In this document: positions 1 through 7,516 of the stretch, piece by piece
Layout of the letters: every line of letters begins with the position of its first letter
Numbering within the stretch: the stretch's first letter is position 1
DNA from: Roseivirga thermotolerans
GTDB taxonomy: Bacteria; Bacteroidota; Bacteroidia; Cytophagales; Cyclobacteriaceae
Assembly: GCF_014653175.1 (NCBI RefSeq)
Contig: NZ_BNAG01000003.1
Location: 310,001-374,000 of the forward strand
DNA: 64,000 nt
Direction of reading: 5' to 3'
Position numbers and translations under genes: made by a program
Notes under the pieces: generated by a model
Seen by the model: only the letters and a program-made list of their open reading frames with translations
Databases searched by the model: none
Told to the model about the DNA's origin: nothing

Positions 1-2
1 AA

Positions 3-752
3 TTGCCGAAGGAGAGTTTTAGGCTGAAGCTTACTACGGGACGTTTTAAGGATATTTTTAAAATGACAGGAGAGCGGTTGGAAGATGGCTTGCGCTATGC
101 CTACGATAAGTATGGGGTAGAAAATACAGCCATCATATGCCGAAGCAATAAAAATGCTGTTCAATACAATCAGTATATACGAAGGGCCATACAGTATAGG
201 GAAGATGAACTGGAGGCCGGAGATATTCTTATGATTGTGAGAAACAACTATCATTTTTTACCGGAGAATGCACCGGCCGGTTTTTTAGCCAATGGCGATT
301 TTGTAGAGGTATTGAAGATAAAGCGTTTCGAAGAATTGTATGGCTTGCGCTTTGCCGAACTATCGCTTCGCCTGCTCGATTACCCCGACCAGGAGCCGTT
401 TGAGGCAAAGGTGATTTTAGACACACTCTATTCGCCTGAGGCTTCTTTGAACGATAAGGCGTATAAGAATCTCTATGAACAGGTGGCGGAAGACTATGCA
501 GACCTAAGCACCAAACGGGAGCGCGCCAAAGCCCTTAAGAGCGATCCTTACCTGAATGCACTGCAAGTGAAATTTGCCTATGCCCTCACTTGTCATAAAT
601 CGCAGGGAGGGCAGTGGGAAGCGGTTTTTGTAGATCAGGGTTACCTAACCGAAGAAATGGTTAATCAGGAGTATATACGCTGGCTCTATACGGCCGTGAC
701 CCGGGCTACTAAAGAGCTTTATTTGGTCAATTTTCACCCCAGATTCTTTTAG
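3..752 (+). CDS. RecD/Dda-like ATP-dependent DNA helicase, C-terminal part (cut by window edge)
   Basis: The reading frame is already open at the first base, so this is the 3' part of a longer gene and the true start lies outside the window. The 249 visible residues hold the C-terminal half of a superfamily 1 helicase: the motif HKSQGGQW near residue 197 corresponds to the conserved (V)HKSQG motif, and WLYTAVTRATKELYLV near residue 227 is the helicase motif VI region typical of RecD-like enzymes (UvrD_C_2 fold). By family it would unwind DNA with ATP during repair or recombination. The Walker A half is not visible, so helicase activity is inferred from family. It converges on the DUF423 gene 43 bases away. 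Confidence 0.85.
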   Translation: MPKESFRLKLTTGRFKDIFKMTGERLEDGLRYAYDKYGVENTAIICRSNKNAVQYNQYIRRAIQYREDELEAGDILMIVRNNYHFLPENAPAGFLANGDFVEVLKIKRFEELYGLRFAELSLRLLDYPDQEPFEAKVILDTLYSPEASLNDKAYKNLYEQVAEDYADLSTKRERAKALKSDPYLNALQVKFAYALTCHKSQGGQWEAVFVDQGYLTEEMVNQEYIRWLYTAVTRATKELYLVNFHPRFF

Positions 753-794
753 CCGCAGGCCAAAAGCGCAGACTAGCCGGGAGTCTAATAGTAC

Positions 795-1172
795 CTACAA
801 AGCCTTATTGGCACCAATCAGAAGGAATATCCATCCTGCAATAAAGGCCAATCCACCAATGGGAGTAATAGCCCCGAGCCAGGTAATGTTGGTCAAGCTA
901 AGGGTATAGAGAGAGCCGCTAAAGACCAGAATACCCGCTACAAAAGCCCAGGAGGCGTAGCTAAAATAAGGGGTGTTGGTGTGTAGCATTATGAGACCAA
1001 CAAGCAGTAGGGCCAAGGTATGATAGAATTGATATTTAACGGCAGTTTCGTAGGTTTCAATTCGTCCGTTGGCAGTGAGGGTAGCCTCAAGTCCATGAGC
1101 TCCAAATGCTTCCAGGCCAACACTCAAGGCTCCGAGTACACCGGCTAATATTATTACTGTTTTTGCGGTCAT
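795..1172 (-). CDS. DUF423 family small membrane protein
   Basis: A 125-residue protein with four hydrophobic segments (about residues 5-22, 46-64, 70-90 and 98-118). The N-terminal glycine-rich segment with GALSVGLEAFGAHGLE and the following YETAVKYQFYHTLAL are characteristic of the DUF423 (YgdD-like) inner-membrane family, and the length matches the family. Function is unknown in the family. It lies 32 bases downstream of the yggS-type gene on the same strand and may be cotranscribed with it. Confidence 0.85.
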   Translation of the reverse strand: MTAKTVIILAGVLGALSVGLEAFGAHGLEATLTANGRIETYETAVKYQFYHTLALLLVGLIMLHTNTPYFSYASWAFVAGILVFSGSLYTLSLTNITWLGAITPIGGLAFIAGWIFLLIGANKAL

Positions 1173-1204
1173 TTCACTTCTTGTTTTATCCTATAAAAGG
1201 TCGG

Positions 1205-1879
1205 TTAATGATAATTTCGTTCACCAAATATGGCACTACCCACACGAACCATGGTACTGCCTTCTTCCAACGCAATCTTATAATCTCCCGTCATGCCCAT
1301 AGAAAGTTCTTTCATTTGTACTTTCTCCGAACGGAAGGCTTCTGCTACTTCATCGAATAAATTTTTGAGGTAGCGGAATTCGCTTCTCACCTGTTCCTGA
1401 TTTTCTGTATTGGTGGCCATGCCCATAAACCCAACTATGCGTATATTCTCCATTTCTGCCAGGTCTGGAGACTTTAGCAGATCAAAGAGTTCGTCTTTAT
1501 CGAGTCCGAACTTTGTTTCTTCACTGGCAATAAAAATCTGAAGCAGGCAGTCGATTACCCGATCGTGCTTCTGTGCTTGTTTGTTAATTTCCCTGAGCAG
1601 GCGCAGGCTGTCCACTCCATGAATCAGGTGAACAAAAGGGGCAATGTATTTGACTTTGTTTCTTTGCAGGTGGCCAATCATGTGCCATCGAATGTCTTTA
1701 GGCAGTGCTTCATACTTGGCCGTTAGCTCCTGAACCTTATTTTCTCCTAAATCTCTTTGTCCGCATTCGTAGGCCTGTAACAAATCGCTGTTGGGCTTAG
1801 TCTTACTCACGGCAATAAGCCTTGCCTTAAACGGAGCTAGTTCCTTATTAAAATGTGCAATATTTTCTGCAATACTCAT
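1205..1879 (-). CDS. YggS family pyridoxal phosphate homeostasis protein
   Basis: 224 residues counted from the ATG at 1879; an upstream TTG at 1942 would add 21 residues with no family similarity, so it is not used. The PLP-binding lysine sits in AVSKTKP (K26), followed by GENKVQE (45-51) and WHMIGHLQRNK (65-75), all signature segments of the YggS/PROSC family. These cytosolic alanine-racemase-fold proteins bind PLP and balance vitamin B6 and amino-acid pools rather than catalyse a known reaction. C-terminal SMGMTGDYKIA and GSTMVRVGSAIFGER also match. The gene is divergent from the GH3 gene, with 119 bases between starts. Confidence 0.93.
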   Translation of the reverse strand: MSIAENIAHFNKELAPFKARLIAVSKTKPNSDLLQAYECGQRDLGENKVQELTAKYEALPKDIRWHMIGHLQRNKVKYIAPFVHLIHGVDSLRLLREINKQAQKHDRVIDCLLQIFIASEETKFGLDKDELFDLLKSPDLAEMENIRIVGFMGMATNTENQEQVRSEFRYLKNLFDEVAEAFRSEKVQMKELSMGMTGDYKIALEEGSTMVRVGSAIFGERNYH

Positions 1880-1998
1880 TAGGATGCTTTTTAATGTGGA
1901 GTTTAGATTTCTATTATATTTGATTGCCCGAATGGGGCGCAATTTAGCATAAAAACAGCTGCTTGAGGCTTACTGTTCAATAAACCGAAATAAGATAT

Positions 1999-3540
1999 AT
2001 GCCAATAATTGGATCGATTTTAAAGAAGGGGATAAAACTGCGCGAGACACTCGAACAAGACTACACTTCTCCCTATGATCTGCAAAAGAAAGAGTTATCT
2101 AAACTACTCATAAGCGCCAGGAATACGGCATTTGGAAGAGAATATAATTTTGTTGGCATTCTTGAACAATTCAGAAGCTTTGGCCAACACGACTTCTACG
2201 AGAGATTTAAAGAGAATATTCCTATTCACGATTATGATTCGATGAATGATAATTGGTGGTATAGAGTGCGCGAGGGAGAACCGGACGTAAGCTGGCCCGG
2301 CAAAACCAAATATTTTGCCCTGAGTTCAGGCACATCAGGAGCTTCTTCGAAGTTTATTCCGGTAACCAAAGACATGATCCGGCAAATTCGCAAGACCGGC
2401 ACAAGGCATATTTATACACTTTCTAAGTATGATTTACCCGATAAGTTCTTTCAGTCGGGCATGCTCATGCTGGGAGGAAGTACTTCGCTCAATTTTTCAG
2501 GAAATTTCTACTATGGCGATCTAAGTGGTATTACTACCGGTCAGCTTCCTCTTTGGATCCAGGGATTTTCCAGGCCGAGTCCAAAAATTAAGAAACACAA
2601 AGATTGGGAAACCAAGCTTGAAGAGATTGTGGAGAATGCTCACAAATGGAATATTGGTATGATGGCGGGGGTGCCTGCCTGGATGACCATTTTGCTGGAG
2701 CGAATTATAGAGAAAAATAAGCTCAATAATATTCATGATATATGGCCCAATCTTGAGGCTTTCGTACATGGAGGTGTGGCGTTTGAGCCCTACAGAAAAG
2801 GTTTTGACAAACTGCTAGGTAGGCCAATTCACTACATTGATACTTACCTGGCTTCAGAAGGCTTTATTGCGTTTCAGGATTCACCCGGAAAGCGCTCCAT
2901 GAGGCTTATGCTCAATGGCGGTATTTTTCTGGAGTTTGTGCCGTTTAACGAGCAGAACTTTGACGATGAGGGACAAATAAAACCCGGGGCTCAGGCACTC
3001 ATGGTAGATCAGGTAGAGGAAGATAAGGAATATGCTCTCCTTATTTCGACAGTTTCCGGTGCTTGGCGCTACTTAATAGGCGATACCGTGAAGATTGTGG
3101 ATAAGCATGCTTCGGAAATTATTATTACGGGCAGAACAAAGCATTTCCTGAGTCTTTGTGGCGAACATCTTTCGGTAGATAACATGAACAGAGCGGTGCA
3201 AATGGCCGCTCAGGATTTTGACATAGTTGTTAAGGAGTTTACAGTGGCCGGTTTACCGGACGGAAGCCTCTTTGCCCATCATTGGTACGTTGGTGTAGAT
3301 GGTACGGTAGATGAGGAAGCTCTACGACTGAAAATTGATGAATACCTTAAACAACTGAACGATGACTATGCAGTAGAGCGCAAACACGCTCTCAAGAATA
3401 TTTATCTGAAAGTACTGCCCAATGAGGTCTTTTATGGGTGGATGAAATCGATTGGAAAAGAAGGAGGACAAACTAAGTTTCCTCGTGTACTTAAAAGGGA
3501 AAAACTCGAAAGCTGGCTTGCTTATCTGAAGCAAGCTTAA
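1999..3540 (+). CDS. GH3 family acyl acid-amido synthetase (auxin-responsive GH3-like)
   Basis: 513 residues, the usual length of bacterial GH3 proteins. The adenylation P-loop SSGTSGASSKFIPVT lies near residue 108, with downstream segments such as DTYLASEG and the C-terminal YLIGDTVK / ITGRTKHFLSLCGEHL that match the ANL-like GH3 fold. Family members activate a carboxylic acid with ATP and transfer it to an amino acid, forming an amide; in plants the acid is a hormone such as jasmonate or indole-acetate. The bacterial substrates are generally unknown. A LysE-type exporter starts 10 bases after the stop, suggesting that an amino acid or its conjugate is exported. Confidence 0.88.
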   Translation: MPIIGSILKKGIKLRETLEQDYTSPYDLQKKELSKLLISARNTAFGREYNFVGILEQFRSFGQHDFYERFKENIPIHDYDSMNDNWWYRVREGEPDVSWPGKTKYFALSSGTSGASSKFIPVTKDMIRQIRKTGTRHIYTLSKYDLPDKFFQSGMLMLGGSTSLNFSGNFYYGDLSGITTGQLPLWIQGFSRPSPKIKKHKDWETKLEEIVENAHKWNIGMMAGVPAWMTILLERIIEKNKLNNIHDIWPNLEAFVHGGVAFEPYRKGFDKLLGRPIHYIDTYLASEGFIAFQDSPGKRSMRLMLNGGIFLEFVPFNEQNFDDEGQIKPGAQALMVDQVEEDKEYALLISTVSGAWRYLIGDTVKIVDKHASEIIITGRTKHFLSLCGEHLSVDNMNRAVQMAAQDFDIVVKEFTVAGLPDGSLFAHHWYVGVDGTVDEEALRLKIDEYLKQLNDDYAVERKHALKNIYLKVLPNEVFYGWMKSIGKEGGQTKFPRVLKREKLESWLAYLKQA

Positions 3541-3550
3541 GCACTGGTCT

Positions 3551-4186
3551 ATGGATATTGTTGTTAATGGATTGCTTTTTGGCCTGTTACTTTCTGTACT
3601 AATAGGTCCGGTATTTTTTGCACTCATACAAAACTCTATTGAGAAGGGGTTTTCTTCGGGGCTTTTTATGGCCATGGGTATTGCCCTTAGCGATAGCTTT
3701 TATATTGTGGTTACATACCTGGGGGTATCGCAACTGGTAGATAATGCCTCTTTCAATATTTGGTTAGGAGGAATTGGCGGGAGCATTATGTTGGTGTTTG
3801 GTACAATTTACCTACTTAAACCTGTGCCCCAGAAAGGACTCAGGCAAAAGCATCAGGAGTCTACCAAATGGTTTCAGCAAATATTAAAGGGGTTTTTCCT
3901 CAACGGGATTAACCCCTTCGTGTTATTTTTCTGGCTGGGCATTATTAGCAAGGTTACACTGGACTTTAAGTATACCAATGGTGAGGCGATCTCCTTTTTT
4001 ATTGTACTCATAGCCACTGTGTTTATGGCCGATGTGGCCAAGTCTTATTTTGCCACCAAACTAAGTCAAATAGTAACGCCAAGGTTTATGAAGATAATGA
4101 ACCGGGTGGTGGGGTTGGCTTTGTTACTCTTCAGTGTAAAGCTTTTTAATTTTGTGCTCGAGCAAAAAGGCATGGCCTTGTTTTAA
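3551..4186 (+). CDS. LysE/RhtB family amino-acid exporter
   Basis: 211 residues with six predicted membrane segments (near residues 4-25, 36-58, 66-84, 113-135, 146-166 and 182-202). The N-terminal GLLFGLLLSVLIGPVFFALI carries the GP-F signature of the LysE/RhtB translocator family, and the second segment holds the usual MAMGIALSD motif. Family members export amino acids or close derivatives across the inner membrane. The 10-base gap to the GH3 gene points to one operon. Substrate cannot be read from the sequence. Confidence 0.88.
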   Translation: MDIVVNGLLFGLLLSVLIGPVFFALIQNSIEKGFSSGLFMAMGIALSDSFYIVVTYLGVSQLVDNASFNIWLGGIGGSIMLVFGTIYLLKPVPQKGLRQKHQESTKWFQQILKGFFLNGINPFVLFFWLGIISKVTLDFKYTNGEAISFFIVLIATVFMADVAKSYFATKLSQIVTPRFMKIMNRVVGLALLLFSVKLFNFVLEQKGMALF

Positions 4187-4215
4187 TTTCATAACTGTAG
4201 CCAGGGCAGGGAGTT

Positions 4216-5265
4216 TTAGTCTTCCAGTATGTTGCTCACAAAAGTGCTTTTAGAAGCTAAAAAGAGTAAGAAAAACAGAAGGCCCCACTTCACGTAAATG
4301 GGGTAAAAGTCGGTGGTGTTCTTATAGCGCGTCTCTTTAATTTCTGCCTTTTCGTATTGGTCAATAAGCTCAAAAACATTAGCCAGAGCTTCATTGTCAG
4401 AAACCCGATAGAACTGCCCGGAACCAATTTTGGCAATTTCTCTAAGAGTAGTCTCGTCTAGGGTGTTTTCTACATAGTTGGTTCTTCCAAAGAAGTCTTT
4501 ACCATAAGGTACTTTGCCTTCTTTACCTATGCCAATGGTGTATATTTTAATGTCATAAGCTGCGGCCAACTCTGCGGCCGTTATAGGATCAATGTTTCCG
4601 GCCGTGTTGTCACCGTCCGAAAGAAGTATCATTACTTTGCTGGCTGCTTCCGACTCGCGCATGCGGTTGGTGCCCACTGCTATGGCACTGCCAATGGCTG
4701 TGCCTCGGTTTTCTATTTTATTAAAGTCAATCTCCTCATCGATAAACTTATAGAGCAGTTCATAGTCTGTAGTTAGCGGTGAAAGCGAGTAGGCATCGCC
4801 CGAAAAGATGACTAAGCCTATTCGATCCTGGCTTCTGCCCGAAATAAAATCACGTGCCGTACGCTTAGCGGCTTCCAGTCGGTTAGGTTTAAAATCTTCA
4901 ATTTGCATAGACTCCGAAATGTCTATGACCAGGGCAATGTCAATTCCCTCAGACCATTGTTCTACCAGTTCATTGGTGCGTTGCGGTCGGGCCAGGGCAA
5001 TCAACAGCATCAGCAGTGTCAGCGCCATAAGTGCGTTGGGTATAAATCGCAGATAGCTGGTCCAGTGTTTCTGAATCTCTTTTTTGGGAAGAGCTACGGG
5101 AAGTTTTTGTTTTACCCGGGTGCCTATCAGCCACTTAAGCAAGAAAAGCAGTAGCACCACAGGAATGGTGTAAAACACAAAGAAGAACTCCCAGTCGAAC
5201 GACTTAAAGGCTGATGGAGTGAACCATTCTAGCGAAAACCACTTGTAAACCGACTCGTCAAGCAT
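4216..5265 (-). CDS. batA: BatA-type von Willebrand factor A membrane protein
   Basis: 349 residues. Two N-terminal membrane segments (about 28-47 and 75-93) precede a VWA domain whose metal-ion adhesion motif is DISES (115-119), with the further MIDAS positions in NRGTAIGSA (T189) and LSDGDN (217-219). A third membrane segment lies near residue 325. This is the classic BatA layout from the Bacteroides aerotolerance operon. Its start overlaps the stop of the anchored protein upstream by 8 bases and that gene in turn overlaps a DUF58 gene, so the three form one operon. No BatB, TPR BatC or BatD gene follows. Confidence 0.87.
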   Translation of the reverse strand: MLDESVYKWFSLEWFTPSAFKSFDWEFFFVFYTIPVVLLLFLLKWLIGTRVKQKLPVALPKKEIQKHWTSYLRFIPNALMALTLLMLLIALARPQRTNELVEQWSEGIDIALVIDISESMQIEDFKPNRLEAAKRTARDFISGRSQDRIGLVIFSGDAYSLSPLTTDYELLYKFIDEEIDFNKIENRGTAIGSAIAVGTNRMRESEAASKVMILLSDGDNTAGNIDPITAAELAAAYDIKIYTIGIGKEGKVPYGKDFFGRTNYVENTLDETTLREIAKIGSGQFYRVSDNEALANVFELIDQYEKAEIKETRYKNTTDFYPIYVKWGLLFFLLFLASKSTFVSNILED

Positions 5266-6151
5266 TCTTAATTTCTTCCGTTATGTGGTTGTACCTGTCA
5301 ATCGAATAATCTTTAAGAAATTCGAAATCGTTTTGCAAAGCACTTACTGCAATAGGGCTGTAAATGTTTCTGTCTATAGACTTGAGTGTTTCTTCCAGCG
5401 AAGAATTCTGCTGAATTTTTACTATTTCTTTTGTCGTTAACTTAGTAAAGGGCACTTGCTCCAGCGATTCCATGTAGGTTTTCCAAAATTTAAGTAACGA
5501 CTCAATTTTGGTCTTGTCTGTTTCTGAAGAAATGGCCTCAATCTCTCGGTCAAATTCAGCCTGAAATTTCTCAAGCTTCTTTTTAAGGCGGTATAGCCTA
5601 ATTCGTTTTCTTATCTCCTTGCCCCAAACAATGAGAACTACCAGGCAAATCAGGCCCAGCAAAACTAGTCCTATAGTCCAGTAGGGGTAGTTAAACTGTA
5701 AAGACACCGGCTGAAAAGCATTGGTTTCGGCCAGGTTTACACTGTCGGGCATTTGGGTTACCACCTGGTTCAATACTATGGAATCTTTGGCGCTATAAAC
5801 CGGTATACTGTCTTTGCCGGTAAATACAAACACGGGAAGGGCCAAAAACTGAACCGTATCAATTTCAAAAGTGGCCAGGTAATACACCGCACTATCAATA
5901 CTGTTTATGGTATCGGATCGGGTGTCGAAGTAGGCTTTGTCTAACAGCTCAAAGGGAGCAAAATTGAAGAGTGAATCGGGGAAAATAACCGGTCGGTTCT
6001 TTCTGTCTTTATAGCTGAGCGAATAAGCCACCGACTCCCCGATTTTAACACTGTCTTTGAGAAAATAGCCTATGGGCTTGGTTTCCTGTGCCTGAGCCAA
6101 GGACCATGCCAACGAAAAGAAAATCAGAAATACTGCTACCCTTCTAGTCAC
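5258..6151 (-). CDS. Bat-operon membrane-anchored protein of unknown function
   Basis: 297 residues with a cleavable-looking signal peptide (1-22, ending AQAQ), a beta-rich periplasmic region up to about residue 150, one membrane segment (158-176) and a basic, helical cytoplasmic tail (177-297). The middle gene of DUF58-X-BatA operons in Bacteroidota commonly has this topology, and BatD-like proteins share the plan, but no diagnostic motif was recognised. It overlaps both neighbours by 8 bases, implying translational coupling and action together with the VWA proteins at the inner membrane. Confidence 0.7.
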   Translation of the reverse strand: MTRRVAVFLIFFSLAWSLAQAQETKPIGYFLKDSVKIGESVAYSLSYKDRKNRPVIFPDSLFNFAPFELLDKAYFDTRSDTINSIDSAVYYLATFEIDTVQFLALPVFVFTGKDSIPVYSAKDSIVLNQVVTQMPDSVNLAETNAFQPVSLQFNYPYWTIGLVLLGLICLVVLIVWGKEIRKRIRLYRLKKKLEKFQAEFDREIEAISSETDKTKIESLLKFWKTYMESLEQVPFTKLTTKEIVKIQQNSSLEETLKSIDRNIYSPIAVSALQNDFEFLKDYSIDRYNHITEEIKNA

Positions 6152-7022
6152 GTTTCATCGTTTTGTTTCTGATCTTGAATAGCTTTATGAGTTGAGGAAC
6201 GTAGTTGTCTTTGGTGTTTATTTCCAGATAATTGATCTGATTCTTTCTGCAGAATCTTTCCAGCTCCCCTTTGTTTACGGTATATGTTTTCTCCAGTTTT
6301 TTTCGGAAGTCTTTAGAAGAGGTGTTTACCCAAACCGTTTTTTTGCTCTCCTGGTCATACACAGGTACTATACCCAGGTTGGGTAATTGTGTTTCCCGAT
6401 CGTCTTTGAGATGAAGAACCACCAGATCGTGCCTGTTGGCCAAAAGTCTGAGGCTTTGTTCATAGCCTTCGTCAATAAAATCGGAGATGAGCAAAATAAC
6501 GCTCTTCTTATGAATGATTTCCAGAGCCTTTTTAATGGCCATGTCTATGTTGGTACGAGACGACCTGGGCTTACTGTTATACAATTCATGAATTATGGCA
6601 TAGCCGTGTTTAATTCCCTTGCCCGACTTCACAAACTTTTCTTTCTGATCCGAAAAGCTCAGAAGTCCAACTCTGTTTTGTTGTTTTACCGCAGCTAGAG
6701 TTAATACACCGGTAATTTCCTTGCCCACATCTACCTTTTGAGCACCCGGGGTTCCAATTTCCTGTGAGGCACTAACATCGAGCAGAAAAAAAACAGTTTG
6801 TTCTTTTTCTTCCTTGAAGGTTTTTACAAAGGTGCCATGACCTTTGGCCGAAACGTTCCAATCGATGGTTCGGGTGTCATCACCATACTGGTATTCGCGC
6901 ACACCATCAAACTCAAGACCAGAACCCTTAAAGATGGAGTGAAAATCGCCCTGCATCCTTGAGTTAATGGCTTTCCTGATTTGTATTTCGTACTTCCTAA
7001 GCTTGGAAATGATGTGCTCCAT
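6144..7022 (-). CDS. DUF58 domain protein (MoxR-associated, VWA-like)
   Basis: 292 residues. The hallmark DUF58 segment REYQYGDDTRTIDWNVSAK occupies residues 42-60 and is followed by a VWA-like MIDAS motif LLDVSAS (80-86) and LLISDFIDEG further on. In related operons DUF58 proteins work with a MoxR AAA+ ATPase, but no moxR gene is present upstream: the next gene is divergent. First gene of the DUF58-anchored protein-batA operon. Confidence 0.9.
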   Translation of the reverse strand: MEHIISKLRKYEIQIRKAINSRMQGDFHSIFKGSGLEFDGVREYQYGDDTRTIDWNVSAKGHGTFVKTFKEEKEQTVFFLLDVSASQEIGTPGAQKVDVGKEITGVLTLAAVKQQNRVGLLSFSDQKEKFVKSGKGIKHGYAIIHELYNSKPRSSRTNIDMAIKKALEIIHKKSVILLISDFIDEGYEQSLRLLANRHDLVVLHLKDDRETQLPNLGIVPVYDQESKKTVWVNTSSKDFRKKLEKTYTVNKGELERFCRKNQINYLEINTKDNYVPQLIKLFKIRNKTMKRD

Positions 7023-7115
7023 AATGAAGGCCTAAAAATATGATTTATTTGATTCCAGCCGCTTTTTGAATGTCTTAATTTTGGTTAATTGCAAGCCGGC
7101 TACCAACATAACTCT

Positions 7116-7123
7116 TACCTTTG
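7116..7123 (+). promoter_or_regulatory. Bacteroidota -7 element (TACCTTTG) upstream of the DUF4296 gene
   Basis: The octamer TACCTTTG fits the Bacteroidota -7 consensus TAnnTTTG and lies 42 bases before the ATG. No well-spaced TTTG is seen upstream, so only the -7 core is supported. Confidence 0.45.
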
Positions 7124-7165
7124 CAAGTCGTTGTAATAACGAGGCGAAAATAAACGGCTTCATAC

Positions 7166-7516
7166 ATGGCAAAAAAGCTTTTTTTACTGGCGGTTACATT
7201 CTTACTGGTGGCCTGCAAAAAAGAGGAGACCATACCCAGCGGTATCTTAACTAAAGAGCAGATGGTTGATCTAATGATTGACATTCGCATGGCAGAGGGC
7301 AAGGTAGGCACAATTTCGCTGAGTGCAGACTCGGCCGAGGTGCTTTATAAAGCCCTTGAGAAAAGAGTGTTGAATGCACATGGGTTAGACTCTGCCAGTT
7401 ATGTAAAAAGCTATAATTTCTATTTAACAAGGCCCGAACTATTTCTCGAGGTGACAGATATTGTACTCGACAGTTTGAAGGCCCGAAACTCCAAACAATA
7501 CAGTAGTAACTATTAA
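7166..7516 (+). CDS. DUF4296 lipoprotein
   Basis: 116 residues. A short basic start and hydrophobic stretch end in the lipobox LLVAC with cysteine 17, so the protein should be lipidated. The segment ILTKEQMVDLMIDIRMAEGK is typical of the DUF4296 family, restricted to Bacteroidota and of unknown function. The stop codon directly abuts the ATG of mutS2, so the two are expected to be cotranscribed. Confidence 0.85.
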   Translation: MAKKLFLLAVTFLLVACKKEETIPSGILTKEQMVDLMIDIRMAEGKVGTISLSADSAEVLYKALEKRVLNAHGLDSASYVKSYNFYLTRPELFLEVTDIVLDSLKARNSKQYSSNY

